A program made the position numbers and the translations under genes. A stretch of 64,000 nt of DNA from Ascarosepion bandense (taxonomy: Eukaryota > Mollusca > Cephalopoda > Sepiida > Sepiidae), in the NCBI GenBank assembly GCA_037127315.1, contig JBBBDQ010000350.1, forward strand, positions 4,310,001-4,374,000, read 5' to 3'. The notes beneath the pieces are model-generated. The model was given only the letters and a program-made list of their open reading frames with translations, made no database searches and had not been told where the DNA came from. This document shows positions 11,065 through 21,479 of the stretch, in pieces. Positions within the stretch are counted from its first letter, which is position 1. Each line of letters starts with the position of its first letter.

Positions 11065-11115
<51 letters not shown>
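11061..11115. repeat. (AT)n(GT)n compound microsatellite
   Basis: Lies between the palindrome and the mariner relic and truncates the left end of the latter. Confidence 0.95.
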
Positions 11116-11116
<1 letters not shown>

Positions 11117-11117
<1 letters not shown>

Positions 11118-11944
11118 GTTCGTGTGCACTTTAAAAATTTATAACTTTATTTGTGATAGAACTAATATGTAAAAATGTTATAAATCAACAAGATGGAGCT
11201 CTTTGTCACTTTGCTCCGCGTATTAGTCAGTTAGTTAAGTACCATACGTGATGCACGCTTTGGGCGATCATGTCTCAAAAAAGACATGACTGACTGGGCA
11301 GAAGATTATTCCGCAGTAGGTTGCCATTGCTTTCTGCGGTAGAATGGTTGCCAGCCAAGGCTATAGAACCTAATCTGTCCTATTATTTAACCCATAACTG
11401 GAGCGAAGAGACGGATTAACACCTTTCCCAAGGGTATTTGCGCGTAAATGAATGCAAAGAATTCAACTGGAATTCGAACTCAGCTCCCCGATTTCTCGTT
11501 CCGAATCGATATCCATTGCACCACAACACACATAGACAGTTTCTAAATCAGGAACTTTCTAACAGATGGATTGGAAGGGGTGGACCATTTTATTGGCCTC
11601 CACGTTCGCCAGATTTGACTCCATTAGATTTTTTTATGGGGACGCGTAAAAACAATTGTGTGTGCAACTAAACCTAGTTCATTAAAAGATTTGAAAGCTT
11701 AAATAACTAATGTGATTTCAGGCATTACTGTCAATCAGTTGGAAAATGTTTTCCGTGAATTGCAAAGTCGTATTGCCCTTTGTATTGGTAATGATGGAGA
11801 ACATGTGGAAAATGAAATAAAATTTCTGTTAAACCTTAAAAAATATAAATTTACTTCTTTCTAATCCTTTTTACAAATAATTTCTATCTCAAATACAAAT
11901 AAAGTTATAAATCTTTTAAAGTGCACACGAACTTTATGGACACC

Positions 11945-11947
<3 letters not shown>
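11117..11947 (+). mobile_element. Mariner-type DNA transposon relic, split by a SINE
   Basis: The terminal inverted repeat TAAAGTTCGTGTGCACTTTA at the left matches the complement at 11917-11937, and the right end closes with GACACCCTA. Between them, downstream of the SINE, is the C-terminal part of a mariner-family transposase. It includes 'NRWIGRGG' and 'WPPRSPDLTPLDFF', the block around the third catalytic acidic residue, followed by a decayed tail. The first two catalytic residues are missing, so it is dead. The left end is eroded by the GT repeat. Confidence 0.85.
11224..11533 (-). mobile_element. SINE-A inserted in the mariner relic
   Basis: Nearly complete copy on the minus strand, from the ATGTGTGTTG head to the (CTGA) tail. 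The 3' hairpin loop is changed (GTCTCAAAAAAGAC). No clear target duplication. Confidence 0.9.
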
Positions 11948-11949
<2 letters not shown>

Positions 11950-11975
<26 letters not shown>

Positions 11976-11976
11976 T
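11950..11976. repeat. (TA)n
   Basis: Short TA run after the mariner right end. Confidence 0.9.
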
Positions 11977-11999
11977 AATCATTAATTAATCATTTCACC

Positions 12000-12775
12000 C
12001 CGAGCAAGGCAGAAATGTCACTGATGAGCTGGGGGCTACATAACTGTAAAAGATTAATTAGAAAAGAGTGAGGAGTACAAACTAGTTAGAAAGGAGCAAG
12101 AGGAAGCTGAGAATGCAGGTGCGATGACAGATACATAGGTGGAGAGAAAGGGAAGGATATACGGGGGTGGGGAGAGAGCTAGAGTCCAGTGGTTAATAGA
12201 TGAGTATTGACATTGCATTTAAATTTCCGGAGGTTGTAGCCGTCAGGAAAGCAAGAATATGGGAGAGAGTTCCACAGGCGGGAAGTGCGAGAGAAGAAGC
12301 TGCAGGAGTAGAATTGTCGTCTGCATTTGACTAACCTGACTGTGAATGGGATGTGCGTTGTGGTGCAGTGGATATCGGCTCGGAACGAGAAATCGGAGAA
12401 CCGAGTTCGAATTCCAGTTGAATTCCTTGCATTCACTTACGCGCAAATACCCTTGGGAAAGGTATTAATCCGTCTATTCCCTCCAGTTATGGGTTAAATA
12501 ATGGGCCAGATTGGGTTCTATAGCCTTGGTCAGCAACCAGTTTACCGCAGAAAGCAATGGCAACCTACTGTGGGTTAATCTTCTGCCCAGTCAGTCATGT
12601 CTCTTTCGAGACATGATCGCCCAAGCGTGTATCGCGCATGGCACTTAACTGACTGACTGACTGACTGTGAATGGGTGGGGCCCAGTTGTCAGTCTGGTTG
12701 CACCAGTAAACACCCGTTGAGGAGGCACCAGTGACTTAGGTTCTTCCGATCAGAAGCCATGAAAGTATTAGTTCG
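12000..12775 (-). mobile_element. CR1/Jockey-type LINE 3' end, split by SINE-A
   Basis: On the minus strand the last coding block ('SRTSRLWNSLPYSCFPDGYN') is followed by the 3' UTR and the common end next to 11990. The insertion of SINE-A at 12351 divides it: 'SLVPP' and the C-terminal codons lie on the far side up to about 12775. 5' truncated. Confidence 0.85.
12351..12661 (+). mobile_element. SINE-A with target-site duplication
   Basis: Full-length, inserted into the LINE. TGACTGTGAATGGG occurs at about 12337-12350 and again at 12662-12675. The A/B boxes, body, perfect 3' hairpin and (CTGA)n tail are all present. Confidence 0.93.
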
Positions 12776-12856
12776 TCCGAGCAGATATATATATATATAT
12801 ATATAAATTAGTGATTATCTATAGAGTCATGTCACTTAGATTTATTTACATTCTCT

Positions 12857-13044
12857 GGAATATTCTCTTTCCAGCTATTGGTTAAATAGCAGGACAGAGT
12901 AGGTTCTATAGCCTAGGCTGGCAAACAGTCTACTGCTGGAAGCAATAGTAACCTACTGCTGGAAAATCTTCTGTCCAGTTAGTCATGTCTCTTTCGCGAC
13001 ATGATTGCCCAAGCGTGTATCACGTATGGCACTTAACTGACTGG
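12857..13044 (+). mobile_element. SINE-A, 5'-truncated
   Basis: Begins in the body at 'CCAGCTATTGGTTAAATAGC' and runs to the tail. The hairpin loop reads TTTCGC. Confidence 0.85.
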
Positions 13045-13149
13045 ATTAATATATAACCGAAAAAAGATTCGAGAAATATTTTAGAAATTTACATATGATT
13101 TTTTTTTATCATTTTGCTCCAAGATGAAAGGTAACGGGGAATGAAAGAG

Positions 13150-13500
13150 AATTAAAGACTTTAGTGAGGAGGAGTGAGGGAGTGAAAGAGAAGGAGAAGA
13201 CTTTAGTGAGGAGGAGTGAGGGAGTGAAAGAGAAGGAGAAGACTTTAGTGAGAAGGAGTGAGGGAGTGAAAGAGAAGGTGAAAACTCTAGTGTGTGGGGT
13301 GAGGGGTGAAAGTGAAGGAGTAGATATTACTAAGGAGGAGTGAGGGAGTCAAAGAGATTGAGAAGTTTTTAGTGAGAAAAAGTGTGAGTGAAAGATAAGG
13401 AGAAGATTTGAGTGAGGAAATGAAAGCGAATGAGAAGACTTTAGTGAGGAGGAGTGAGGAAGTGAAAGAGAATGAAAAGACTTAAGAGAAGAGAAAAGGC
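13150..13500. repeat. 42-bp minisatellite
   Basis: Eight diverging units of 'GACTTTAGTGAGGAGGAGTG' plus about 22 more purine-rich bases. The first two units are nearly identical and later ones decay. It sits exactly where the 3' UTR of the adjacent LINE should be, so it probably expanded from that C/T-rich UTR. Confidence 0.88.
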
Positions 13501-13800
13501 TAAAGAAAGAATAGTGTTCAAGAAAACAGAAGATGCCTTTTGATTTTGCATTTAAATTTCTGGTAATCGTAGATTCCACGGAAGCAAGAAATCGGACGAG
13601 AAGTGCAAAAGAAGAAACTATTAGCATAGAAACTACGGTTGCATCTTGTGATTTCAACTGTAAAATGATGAGACCTAATTTCCAATCTAGTACCATGTTT
13701 TAATTCACGCAGTCGCAGAAATTCACGTAGAATGCTCATCAAAACAACAGTCATGAAAATATTTGTAAAAAAGACACATTTTCTTTGCTGGACCTGTCAG
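13501..13800 (-). mobile_element. CR1/Jockey-type LINE C-terminal relic
   Basis: The minus strand retains 'ELKHGTRLEIRSHHFTVE' and 'FKCKIKRHL', matching the C-terminus of the 36.4-kb copy. Frames are broken and the 3' side is the minisatellite. Confidence 0.7.
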
Positions 13801-13919
13801 ACTTGCAACCAAGTAAATAATTTTGTCATTTGCATAAATTCCTAATTTGTATAAATACCTAATTTGGAACTGATAACTACGAGAAGTTTGTTAATAAAGA
13901 AATAAAAAAATATAGATCC

Positions 13920-14575
13920 AATGATGGAGTCATGGGGTACAGCTGCATTAAATCTACCATCCGCCCGTGTATTGAATACTGCTGCCACATCTGGTCGGGT
14001 GTCCCTGCTATTCACCTCGGGGTTCTTGACTAAATCCAACGGAGAATCTGTAATGTGATCGATACCGACTTGGCACCACGGCTGCAGTCGCTATCTCACT
14101 GGCATGACGCGGCTTCCCTGTGCCTCTTTTATAAATACTTTTACGGCTTCTGCTCCAATGAACTCAGATCACTGGTGCCCCCCAGGTATGAATTTATACG
14201 AGCTACTAGATTTTACAGTAAAACCGATAAAATGTAACCGCAATTTCTACTCTAACAGTTTATTTTCACGTACTTCCCACCTGTGGAATTCCCTTCCATA
14301 TACTTGTTTCCCCAACAGCTACATTCTCCAGGAATTTCAATCTGAGGTCAATAGACATCGTCTATCCCACTAACTCGCAACCATTCTCTCAAGCTCTTTT
14401 TTTCATCTACTCCACCCCCATTCTCGGTATTCTCATCAGTCTATTACCCTCCTTCTGACATTTCCTATAACTAACCCCTCTTTCTTATCACTTTCCCTTA
14501 TGTAACCCCCTTCGCAGCAGTGGCAGTAGAATGCCTTGCTTGGGGTGAGATGATTAAAAAAAAAAAAGAAAAAAG
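13920..14575 (+). mobile_element. CR1/Jockey-type LINE, 3' end
   Basis: Reads 'IKSTIRPCIEYCCHIWSG', then 'LAPRLQSLSHWHDAASLCLF', 'GFCSNELRSLVPP' and the WNSLPYTCFPNSY block, with frameshifts. A C/T-rich UTR follows and the shared 3' terminus with an A tail lies at 14556-14574. The RT catalytic block is absent. Confidence 0.87.
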
Positions 14576-14759
14576 TTATCTGTGGATACCCATTCAATGG
14601 CATTCATTATACGATTGGCTAGAAACGGTTGGATTAAACTAAATCTTCGTTGGTGAACATCATAGCCCTCGAGCTTGTTTCCCATAGATTTGTCAAAATA
14701 CTGTTAGAATATTTTTTTAGATACTGAAATCCTACAGTCAGTTTGAAAGTAATACTAAA

Positions 14760-15085
14760 ACCTCTATTGGAAAATCTGAATTTCTGAGCTTCATTATTCG
14801 TATAGGGAATTAAATCCCGAATTAGTAGCAGGTCAACTGTGCCTTATCTCCCCTGTAATTGGCCACGATCCAATAAAATCACCCCAAAGAGCAATGAAAA
14901 TAAACCTTTGAAGGCTACTTTCTTCGAAGTCAGCGGTTTTTGACTTGTAAAGCAATGCGATGCGTCATTTTGAAAGATATTTACTCTTGTCATTTATCAA
15001 AAGAAAACGAACATGTTCTTCAAAATGATTGAAGTAATCAATTCTTTAACAACAAAGGCCGTTCCATGGAAAAGTCTATAAAAGA
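14760..15085 (+). repeat. Dispersed repeat R4, copy 1 (inverted partner at 25.3-25.6 kb)
   Basis: 'GATATTTACTCTTGTCATTT', 'GAACATGTTCTTCAAAAT' and 'GTGCCTTATCTC' recur in the same order on the opposite strand at 25305-25620. No coding potential; class unknown. Confidence 0.6.
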
Positions 15086-15618
15086 CCTCATTCGTTATTC
15101 GGATCAATTTTGATTGTGATTTCATTTGTTCCTTGCAAATTCATCTGACGCTGATAGCCAAGTCTGTTTCAAAGAAATTGGAAAACATTCTCATGTTGGC
15201 CGCAGTTCTTCGCAAAGACCATCTATGAAGACATTTATAGAATATGGCATCGACTTCTCAAGTATTGTTAGCTTGGACCGTATTCAAAGGAGAACTATCA
15301 AGATGATCAATATATTATACAGTGTAGTCAAGAGGGAGGGCTTGTAAAAGTGAAGAAACAACAAAATGGGTGAATCTGAATGAGGGCGATGCTTCACAAG
15401 ATTCTCTTATTACACTAAACAAGTAACTTTTTTTTACAGTAGCTCAGTAGTTAAAGTAAAAATAAAAAAAATGTTCATTTAGAATTATCTGTTGAGTTGT
15501 TTAATATGAAGTAAGTGAGTAATAAGTCTGTCGTCCGGCTCTTAGATATTTGATGATTTCTAGTCTGAAATTTTCGCGACAATTATTTACAAACTATTCT
15601 CGCGACAATTATTCACAA
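15086..15618. other. No recognised feature
   Basis: A weak LINE-like match ('DRIQRRTIKMIN', 15205-15310) is too short to call. Confidence 0.3.
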
Positions 15619-15619
15619 A

Positions 15620-16093
15620 CTAGCAGTTAAACCCGGTTTCACTCGGGTAGTTTAAGGAATAATAAGAACCAGCGGAACCCGTGGAATTTCCACGGAAGGA
15701 TAATTATGATTTCCTGGAAAAATTTTACTTTGTCATACTAAAAATGATACTAACGTTTTAAACATAAAGGTTTTGCATAATAAAATAGCGATAACACAGA
15801 GTGTAATTTTATTAAAATATTTATAACAGTAATGTCCATAGAAGCTACTTTACTATAATCTTATATCATATTAGGCGGCGAATGCACAAGCCATAACCAA
15901 AATACTGTACGCTATTTTGTGAGGGATTTTGAAACAGAAAATGTTTTTTTTTATAACTGAAAAATCATGGCTCCTGTGTCCATTGTAAACAGAAAAGACC
16001 AACTGAGTACTGGCCAAGAGTGTAGAGGCTAGAAATTTCGTTATTAGGTTGCGGGATACGACAACAAACCTACCTATTTTTACTATATTGTAT

Positions 16094-16156
<63 letters not shown>

Positions 16157-16812
16157 ACTGCTACAACCACTAGCTTAAGCTGCTACTGCTAAGGCATTGC
16201 TATAGGCTCTCTCCTCCTACTCTCTCACTCTTTACTACCCTTCCGTTTGGCAAAGGTGAGAGAAAGGCTGAGGAAAGTAGCGTTTATAAAGAGATAGAGG
16301 GGAAGGAAAAGCTCGTGTAGAGAATAAGTGTGTTAACTTTCTTCAGTGGCGTAACGGACGGAGGAACTAAGTATCTAAGTAACTAACTAAGGAAGAAACA
16401 AGCAGAATTTTTATATGATAAAAAACATATGATGTTTTTTCAATAGCAAATACTTACACAACGTCCACCCTCATCACTTTTAGAGATATAGATAACAATG
16501 TAGAATGTCTCTATTGGATTAAGATGGGAGAGGAAGAGGCAACATATATAGATATCGATAATATAAAGTGGGGTGATCGATTCTATATTATAATCAATAC
16601 ATAAATTGATCCCTGACTTTGTGGGATGATAATATATATTTTTCTAACCCTAATTTTGGCTTTTTGAAAAGTTTCAAGGTGTCGTTAGCGTTCTAAAATT
16701 TTGATCTGCATCTGAGCGCAACTCTCGTCGAGTTAGACCGCAAAATGCAGACGCTAAGTCGAATCTAACAAACAAACACTTGCACAACGTTCACCCTCGT
16801 TACTTTTATAGA
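15620..16812 (-). mobile_element. Probable Helitron (non-autonomous)
   Basis: On the minus strand the 3' end reads hairpin ACCCG-loop-CGGGT, then CTAG, followed by T at 15619. The 5' end begins TCTATAAAAGTAACGAGG after an A at 16813 (complement). This matches Helitron structure: 5' TC, 3' hairpin plus CTRR, insertion between A and T. A second, similar 5' end lies inside at about 16444-16497, so this may be two nested copies. It encodes no Rep/helicase. Confidence 0.45.
16097..16154. repeat. (AC)n microsatellite
   Basis: Perfect CA run inside the Helitron candidate. Confidence 0.97.
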
Positions 16813-16814
16813 TA

Positions 16815-17112
16815 TACTACTCTTTGGGTCAAATCAAAGTTAGTTAACCAACGTCTATAACCACTGGGCCAGAGAGCTGACAGTGTCATAGTAGAGTACA
16901 AGTGTACTCTTCTGCTTGAAGGTAGAAATGTCTGGCATTATATAAACCAGGCGAATCCATATTGTCCATGGAGATAAGTGTTAACTACCCCAGAACAGTA
17001 TGCCACGAGTATGAATCAACAAACATTAACAATCTCCCTACGGCTGCAAATCTATCGTTTTTGTTTGTTTTTCAGATCTAGCAACTGTATCCCATCTTTT
17101 GTGCTACTTTCA
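16815..17112. other. No recognised feature
   Basis: Nothing assigned. Confidence 0.3.
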
Positions 17113-17114
17113 GT

Positions 17115-17650
17115 TTTATTTCCTTACGCAGAAATAACTTTAGTATAGCTATTAATCCATCTCTTCTTCCTCCAGATTTGGGTTAGGGTGTGCGTTGTGG
17201 TACAGTGGATATCGGCTCGGAACGAGAAGCCGGAGAGCCGAGCTCGAATTCCAGTTGAATCCATTGAATTCACTTACGCGAAAATACCCTTTGGAAAGGT
17301 ATTAATCCGTCTCTTCCTTCCAGTTATGGGTTAAATAACAGGACAGATTGGGTTCTATAGCCTTGGTCGGCAACCAGTCTACCGCAGAAAGCAATGGCAA
17401 ACTACTGCGGGATAATCTTCTGCCCAGTCAGTCATGTCTCTTTCGAGACATGATCGCCCAAGCGTGTATCACGTATGGCACTTAACTGACTGATTAGGAT
17501 AGATTGAGTTGTATAACCTTGGTTGGCGATCAGACTACCGCAGAAAATAATGGCAACCTACTGCGGGAAAATCTTCTGCCTAGTCAATCATGTATAGAAA
17601 GAGAAATGATCGCCCAAGCGTATATCACGTATGGCAATTAAATAACAGAA
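17115..17650 (+). mobile_element. Older SINE-A interrupted by a younger one
   Basis: The pieces 17115-17187 ('CTTACGCAGAAATAAC..CCAGATTTGGG') and 17493-17650 ('GATTGAGTTGTATAACCTTGG' to the tail) are consecutive parts of one diverged SINE-A. They were split by insertion of the next entry. Confidence 0.8.
17188..17492 (+). mobile_element. SINE-A nested in SINE-A
   Basis: Complete, little-diverged copy with A box TGGTACAGTGG, B box region GAGCTCGAATTCC, intact hairpin and tail. A TTAGG repeat on both sides is a weak duplication. Confidence 0.92.
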
Positions 17651-18228
17651 GAATTATATGTTAATGACGTTTTCATCTTGCTTATAGCTAGGATGCATCA
17701 GGTTATCGATGAATAGATAATATTTTTAAGATTTTTATTTTTATATGAGAATTGAAGTTTCGGGATTGAATCGTGGGATGTATGCTTTGTGCAGCATTAC
17801 TTACTCTTTTCCGCAGTTATCCGTGAAAGGTTCGAATGGTCATGACTGATCACTGATCAGATTCATAGTTTCTCTTAAAATAAATAATTAAAGCGATGAG
17901 AATCAAACTTGATCAATTTAAATATCCACTCATAGAGTAAAAATTGTATTAATTCAATTGTAAAAATGGCTTTGAGCAAATAAACCCTGGAGCGTTTCTT
18001 CATCAGATAGATTGGCGCTACAGAATCTTAAACAAAGAACTGTGCCAAATACAGAAACAACATTACTTGAAAACTTTCAAGAGCAGCATCGACAAAAATA
18101 GAGAGCACATGTAATAGGTAGATGAAACCGAAAGTTCTATGCTAACAGTTTCTTCCTTTTCACTACTCGCTTGTGGAACCTCTTGCTTTCCAGTTAAGTT
18201 TGATGTTCGAAAATGTAAATGTCCTTAA
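17651..18228. other. No recognised feature
   Basis: 18130-18200 has a weak LINE C-terminus match ('RKFYANSFFLFTTRLWNLL') in decayed form. The rest is unassigned. Confidence 0.3.
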
Positions 18229-18545
18229 GGACACATGGTCCAGTGGATATAGTCGTTGGTTAGTTCCTGACTTGACCCAAAGTTTTGTGAGTTCAATACC
18301 AGGCTACGGCATTGGTGAACAAGTAATTTGCAGGGTTAGAGGGAAATAACTCATGACTTCCAATCGTGGTATTACTACTTGGCAAAGAATGAGAATGTTA
18401 TACCCAAGTGATTGTAATAAAGGGTTCGGTTAAAAATTCCTAGCACCTGAAGAAGGCCGGAGCGTACAGCGGCCGAAACGTCGTACAAATGACAACAAAG
18501 ATGAGGACAATAGTCCGAATATTGTAAATACTGTAAATACTACCT
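18229..18545 (+). mobile_element. SINE-D, complete, with hammerhead-like tail
   Basis: Head GGACACATGGTCCAGTGG with A box TGGTCCAGTGG (18236-18246) and B box GAGTTCAATACC (18289-18300). The tail at 18447-18482 reads CTGAAGA, one A, stem GGCCG/CGGCC with a 10-nt loop, GAA, ACGT, C. This satisfies the conserved hammerhead core. ACGT as helix III can pair only between two molecules, so cis cleavage as a monomer is unlikely. Confidence 0.8.
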
Positions 18546-18599
18546 TATCTCGGAACCGAACCCTTTTTGAACCGAACCCTTTATTACAATCACTGGGGT

Positions 18600-18745
18600 A
18601 TATGAACTCCATTCCTTGTAATAAAAGGTTCGGTTCGAAATTCCTAGCACCTGAAGAAGCCCGGAGCGTACAGCGGCCGAAACGTCGTACAAATGACAAC
18701 AGAGATGAGGACAATAGTTGGAATATTGTAAATACTGTAATGACA
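18600..18745 (+). mobile_element. SINE-D tail, second copy
   Basis: Repeats the last 140 bp of the preceding copy almost exactly. The core at 18651-18686 has GCCCG/CGGCC, one mismatch in stem II. Confidence 0.8.
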
Positions 18746-19570
18746 GTCATTATCATCTGTTATCTAAAATCTTGTTCTTTTATTGTTCTCGTGCCTTAAT
18801 AATGTTTTTAAAAATATTCTTTTACACTGAGTAACTCCCTCCGTGTTAGCGTCTCTGTTGCTTTGCTTGTGGCGAAATGATAAAAAAAATTCAAAGAGAA
18901 AATATAATCAAGATGTTGGCAATACATCCAACTTAAAAGGTTAGGAAGGAAAACCGCAATCAACATTAGAAAGAGACAATAACAGTGCAATCGAGAAGAG
19001 TTTATTTTTCTGAGAAACCATTTTGAGAGAAAGACATTTATGAATTTCAACCAACTATCTGTTCAGTCAATGAATGCTTCCTTATAAAAGAAAGGCAAAT
19101 CTCGCCATTACTTTTACCATATGCGAAAAGGTTTTTGAGACCAATCAAAAATAACTGTTTAAGGTTTTCATCTGTGATCAAGTTCAGCTCATGTGGCGAA
19201 CAGGTCTGAGCAAGTCGTGCATTATACGAAAGAACAAATGAGTGAATCTGAATGAACAAAGTTTGACAATGTTTTATTCGGTACAAAAATAATTTAAACC
19301 TAATGTGCGTCGTAACAAGATTTTTTCTCCGAAAGTCAGAATGGAAAACAAGTTTCCTATTGTATAACATGAAAAGCTAATCGATGAAAAGGTATTCTGC
19401 CATCTTCTTTGATGCCATTCATTTCGGAAACAATTTTGAATATTTTCACATTATAATGAAAACAGTAGTATTCATAATCATTGGAGCACATATAATGATC
19501 ACCAAAGAGCCATGACAACCACCTGTTAAAAAAAGGAAAAGAAAAACATGGAAGAAATTTAAAGAATTGT
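18746..19570. other. No recognised feature
   Basis: A 107-codon minus-strand frame (19047-19370) has no recognisable domain. Confidence 0.35.
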
Positions 19571-19577
19571 AATTACT

Positions 19578-19891
19578 GAGAATATGCGTTGCGTTACAGT
19601 GGATATAAACTCGAAACGGCAAATCGGGGTGCAGAGTTCGAATTCCAGTTGAATTTTTTTCATTCGCCTACGCACAAATACTCTTGGGAAAGATATTAAC
19701 CCGTCTCCCCCCTCCAGTTATGAGTTAAATAACAGGAGAGATTGGCTTCTGTAGCCTTGGCTGGTAACCAGTCTACCGCAGAAAGCAATGTCAACCTACT
19801 GCGGGATAATCTTCTACCCAGTCAGTCATGTCTCTTTCGAGACATGATCGCCCAAAGCGTGTATCACGTATGGCACGTAACTGACTGACTG
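19578..19891 (+). mobile_element. SINE-A with short target-site duplication
   Basis: Full length but more diverged in the head. AATTACT flanks it at 19571-19577 and 19892-19898. Confidence 0.9.
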
Positions 19892-20004
19892 AATTACTTA
19901 ACAGTTTTAAGTAAAATTGCAAAATTCCTGCTAAAGATACTAGAGATCTGAAAAGATTTAATATTATTCAATTCTTAAAAGCTATCAGATAACGCACATT
20001 TCAT

Positions 20005-20420
20005 AAGACGTTTTGTCGGTTAAACAAAGCTGTCTGGAATAGCTTCGGAGACTTCTTGGAAATATCAAATAAAATTCTCAACAGAGGCAAAGCGTCAGTG
20101 CCAATTATTATAAATGACTGAGATTATCTCTTCTACGTCTGATAAGGATAAGCCCTTTGCAGTGAACATAGTCTCTTAATCCATGTTAGATGACATCGGT
20201 CATCCCCATGTCCTACTTAACACCGACACGGAGTACGAACTTTGTAATATCTGTATTATAACCCGGGAAAGTTTCTGACTCATCAAATGCCTTGTCTTTA
20301 AGAACGCTATCGATCCGGATAAAATCATAGTGGTTGTTATTAAGAACTTAAGCTCACAGTTATTTCTAATGTCGGCAAAATTGTTTAATCACGGCCCCAG
20401 TGGATTGAAGGTTTCAGTTG
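20005..20420 (+). mobile_element. LINE pol fragment upstream of RT
   Basis: Broken frames read 'WNSFGDFLEISNKILNRGK' and 'DPDKIIVVVIKNLSSQLF', the conserved region just before the finger domain in Jockey/CR1-type polymerases (normally 'GPDKIP'). It probably belongs to the same relic as the RT piece at 20.94 kb. Confidence 0.65.
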
Positions 20421-20794
20421 TATGACTTGTTTAGAAGTATGAGAGTGAGTTGCACTAACACCCTACCATCATTAAACTCTTTGATGCTATCATCAACAAG
20501 ATCAGTGAGGCACAAGGCAATAAACAATGTGAGGAAGATCCCCTTAGATGATATATCGAAGGCTATAGAAACTCTGCAAAGACAGTATTTGTCTATATGC
20601 ATACAACGAGATATTGTAATTACTTAATTGTCCTGGCTCCATCAGTGGTGAACAACCCCCACCCACAAAAACAAAGAAAAACAAAAAAAACAAGACAAAA
20701 CAAAACTTAGAGAGTTGAGTTAAATTGAGATAACTAAGACATCCAGAAATAGCATGGCACATTGAGCGAGAACCCTCTATGTCAGAGATGGAAA

Positions 20795-20935
20795 TAAAAC
20801 GTTGTTCAAAATTTCAATCACCTGAAGCAAGTCGAAGTGTACAACGGTCGAAACGTCGTGAATATGGCAATAAATATGAAGTGAACTGAAATTAATGAAT
20901 ACAGAACAATATAAATAATGTAAATATTTTCTTAA
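20795..20935 (+). mobile_element. SINE-D tail, third copy
   Basis: Core region 20822-20857 reads CTGAAGC, with the last core A lost, then a G-U rich stem and GAAACGTCGTGA. GTGA could pair with TCAC before the core. Followed by the family block 'GTGAATATGGCAATAAATAT'. Confidence 0.7.
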
Positions 20936-20939
20936 CAGT

Positions 20940-21290
20940 TGAGAGTTGTTATTAATGGTCAGCCCATGAGTTCAAAGCACATACCCCCAAGGCTCGCTTC
21001 TCGGTCCTACCCACTGTATATTTGAGAACATAATCCGATCTTTAGTGAATATCTATGCAGATGATACAACGTCAAATATCTAGAGAGCCTGTGCCTGGCG
21101 GCTGATTTCCCCTCTGACCGAGCTCTACCAGCTCAATAACCGGCTGGTAACATTCAATACCTCAAAAACCAAACTAGTAACGTTCCATCATCACCGTGCA
21201 AACCTTGAATTTTCGTCTATTGCAATGAACGGGTGGTGTTTCGTATATTGCAATGAACGGGCGTTCGCCCAAGGACGTCTATCGAGACTC
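20940..21290 (+). mobile_element. LINE reverse transcriptase relic
   Basis: Decayed frames give 'PQGSLLGPT', 'VNIYADDTT' and 'QLNNRLVTFNTSKTKLVTF', i.e. the RT motif with the catalytic ADD and the following thumb entry. Stops and frameshifts make it a pseudogene. 42.7 kb carries another relic of the same subfamily. Confidence 0.75.
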
Positions 21291-21306
21291 ATCCCAGTCC
21301 TCAAAA

Positions 21307-21307
<1 letters not shown>

Positions 21308-21350
<43 letters not shown>
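21308..21350. repeat. (AC)n microsatellite
   Basis: Perfect CA run. Confidence 0.96.
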
Positions 21351-21352
<2 letters not shown>

Positions 21353-21479
21353 GCGTTGGTAAATATGCCATAAAATGGTCTGTTCGTTGTACCATTCCAG
21401 TAAGTTCCTGATTACTCCTGCCATGTTTTATCTCTACAAAACTAAAATCGAAGTACTGCTAACATATCAGCCCTCACTT

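Noticed and set aside
19047..19370. 107-codon minus-strand frame
   Set aside because: No known motif, no splice-site context and no repeat copy. Length alone is expected by chance in 64 kb of six frames.
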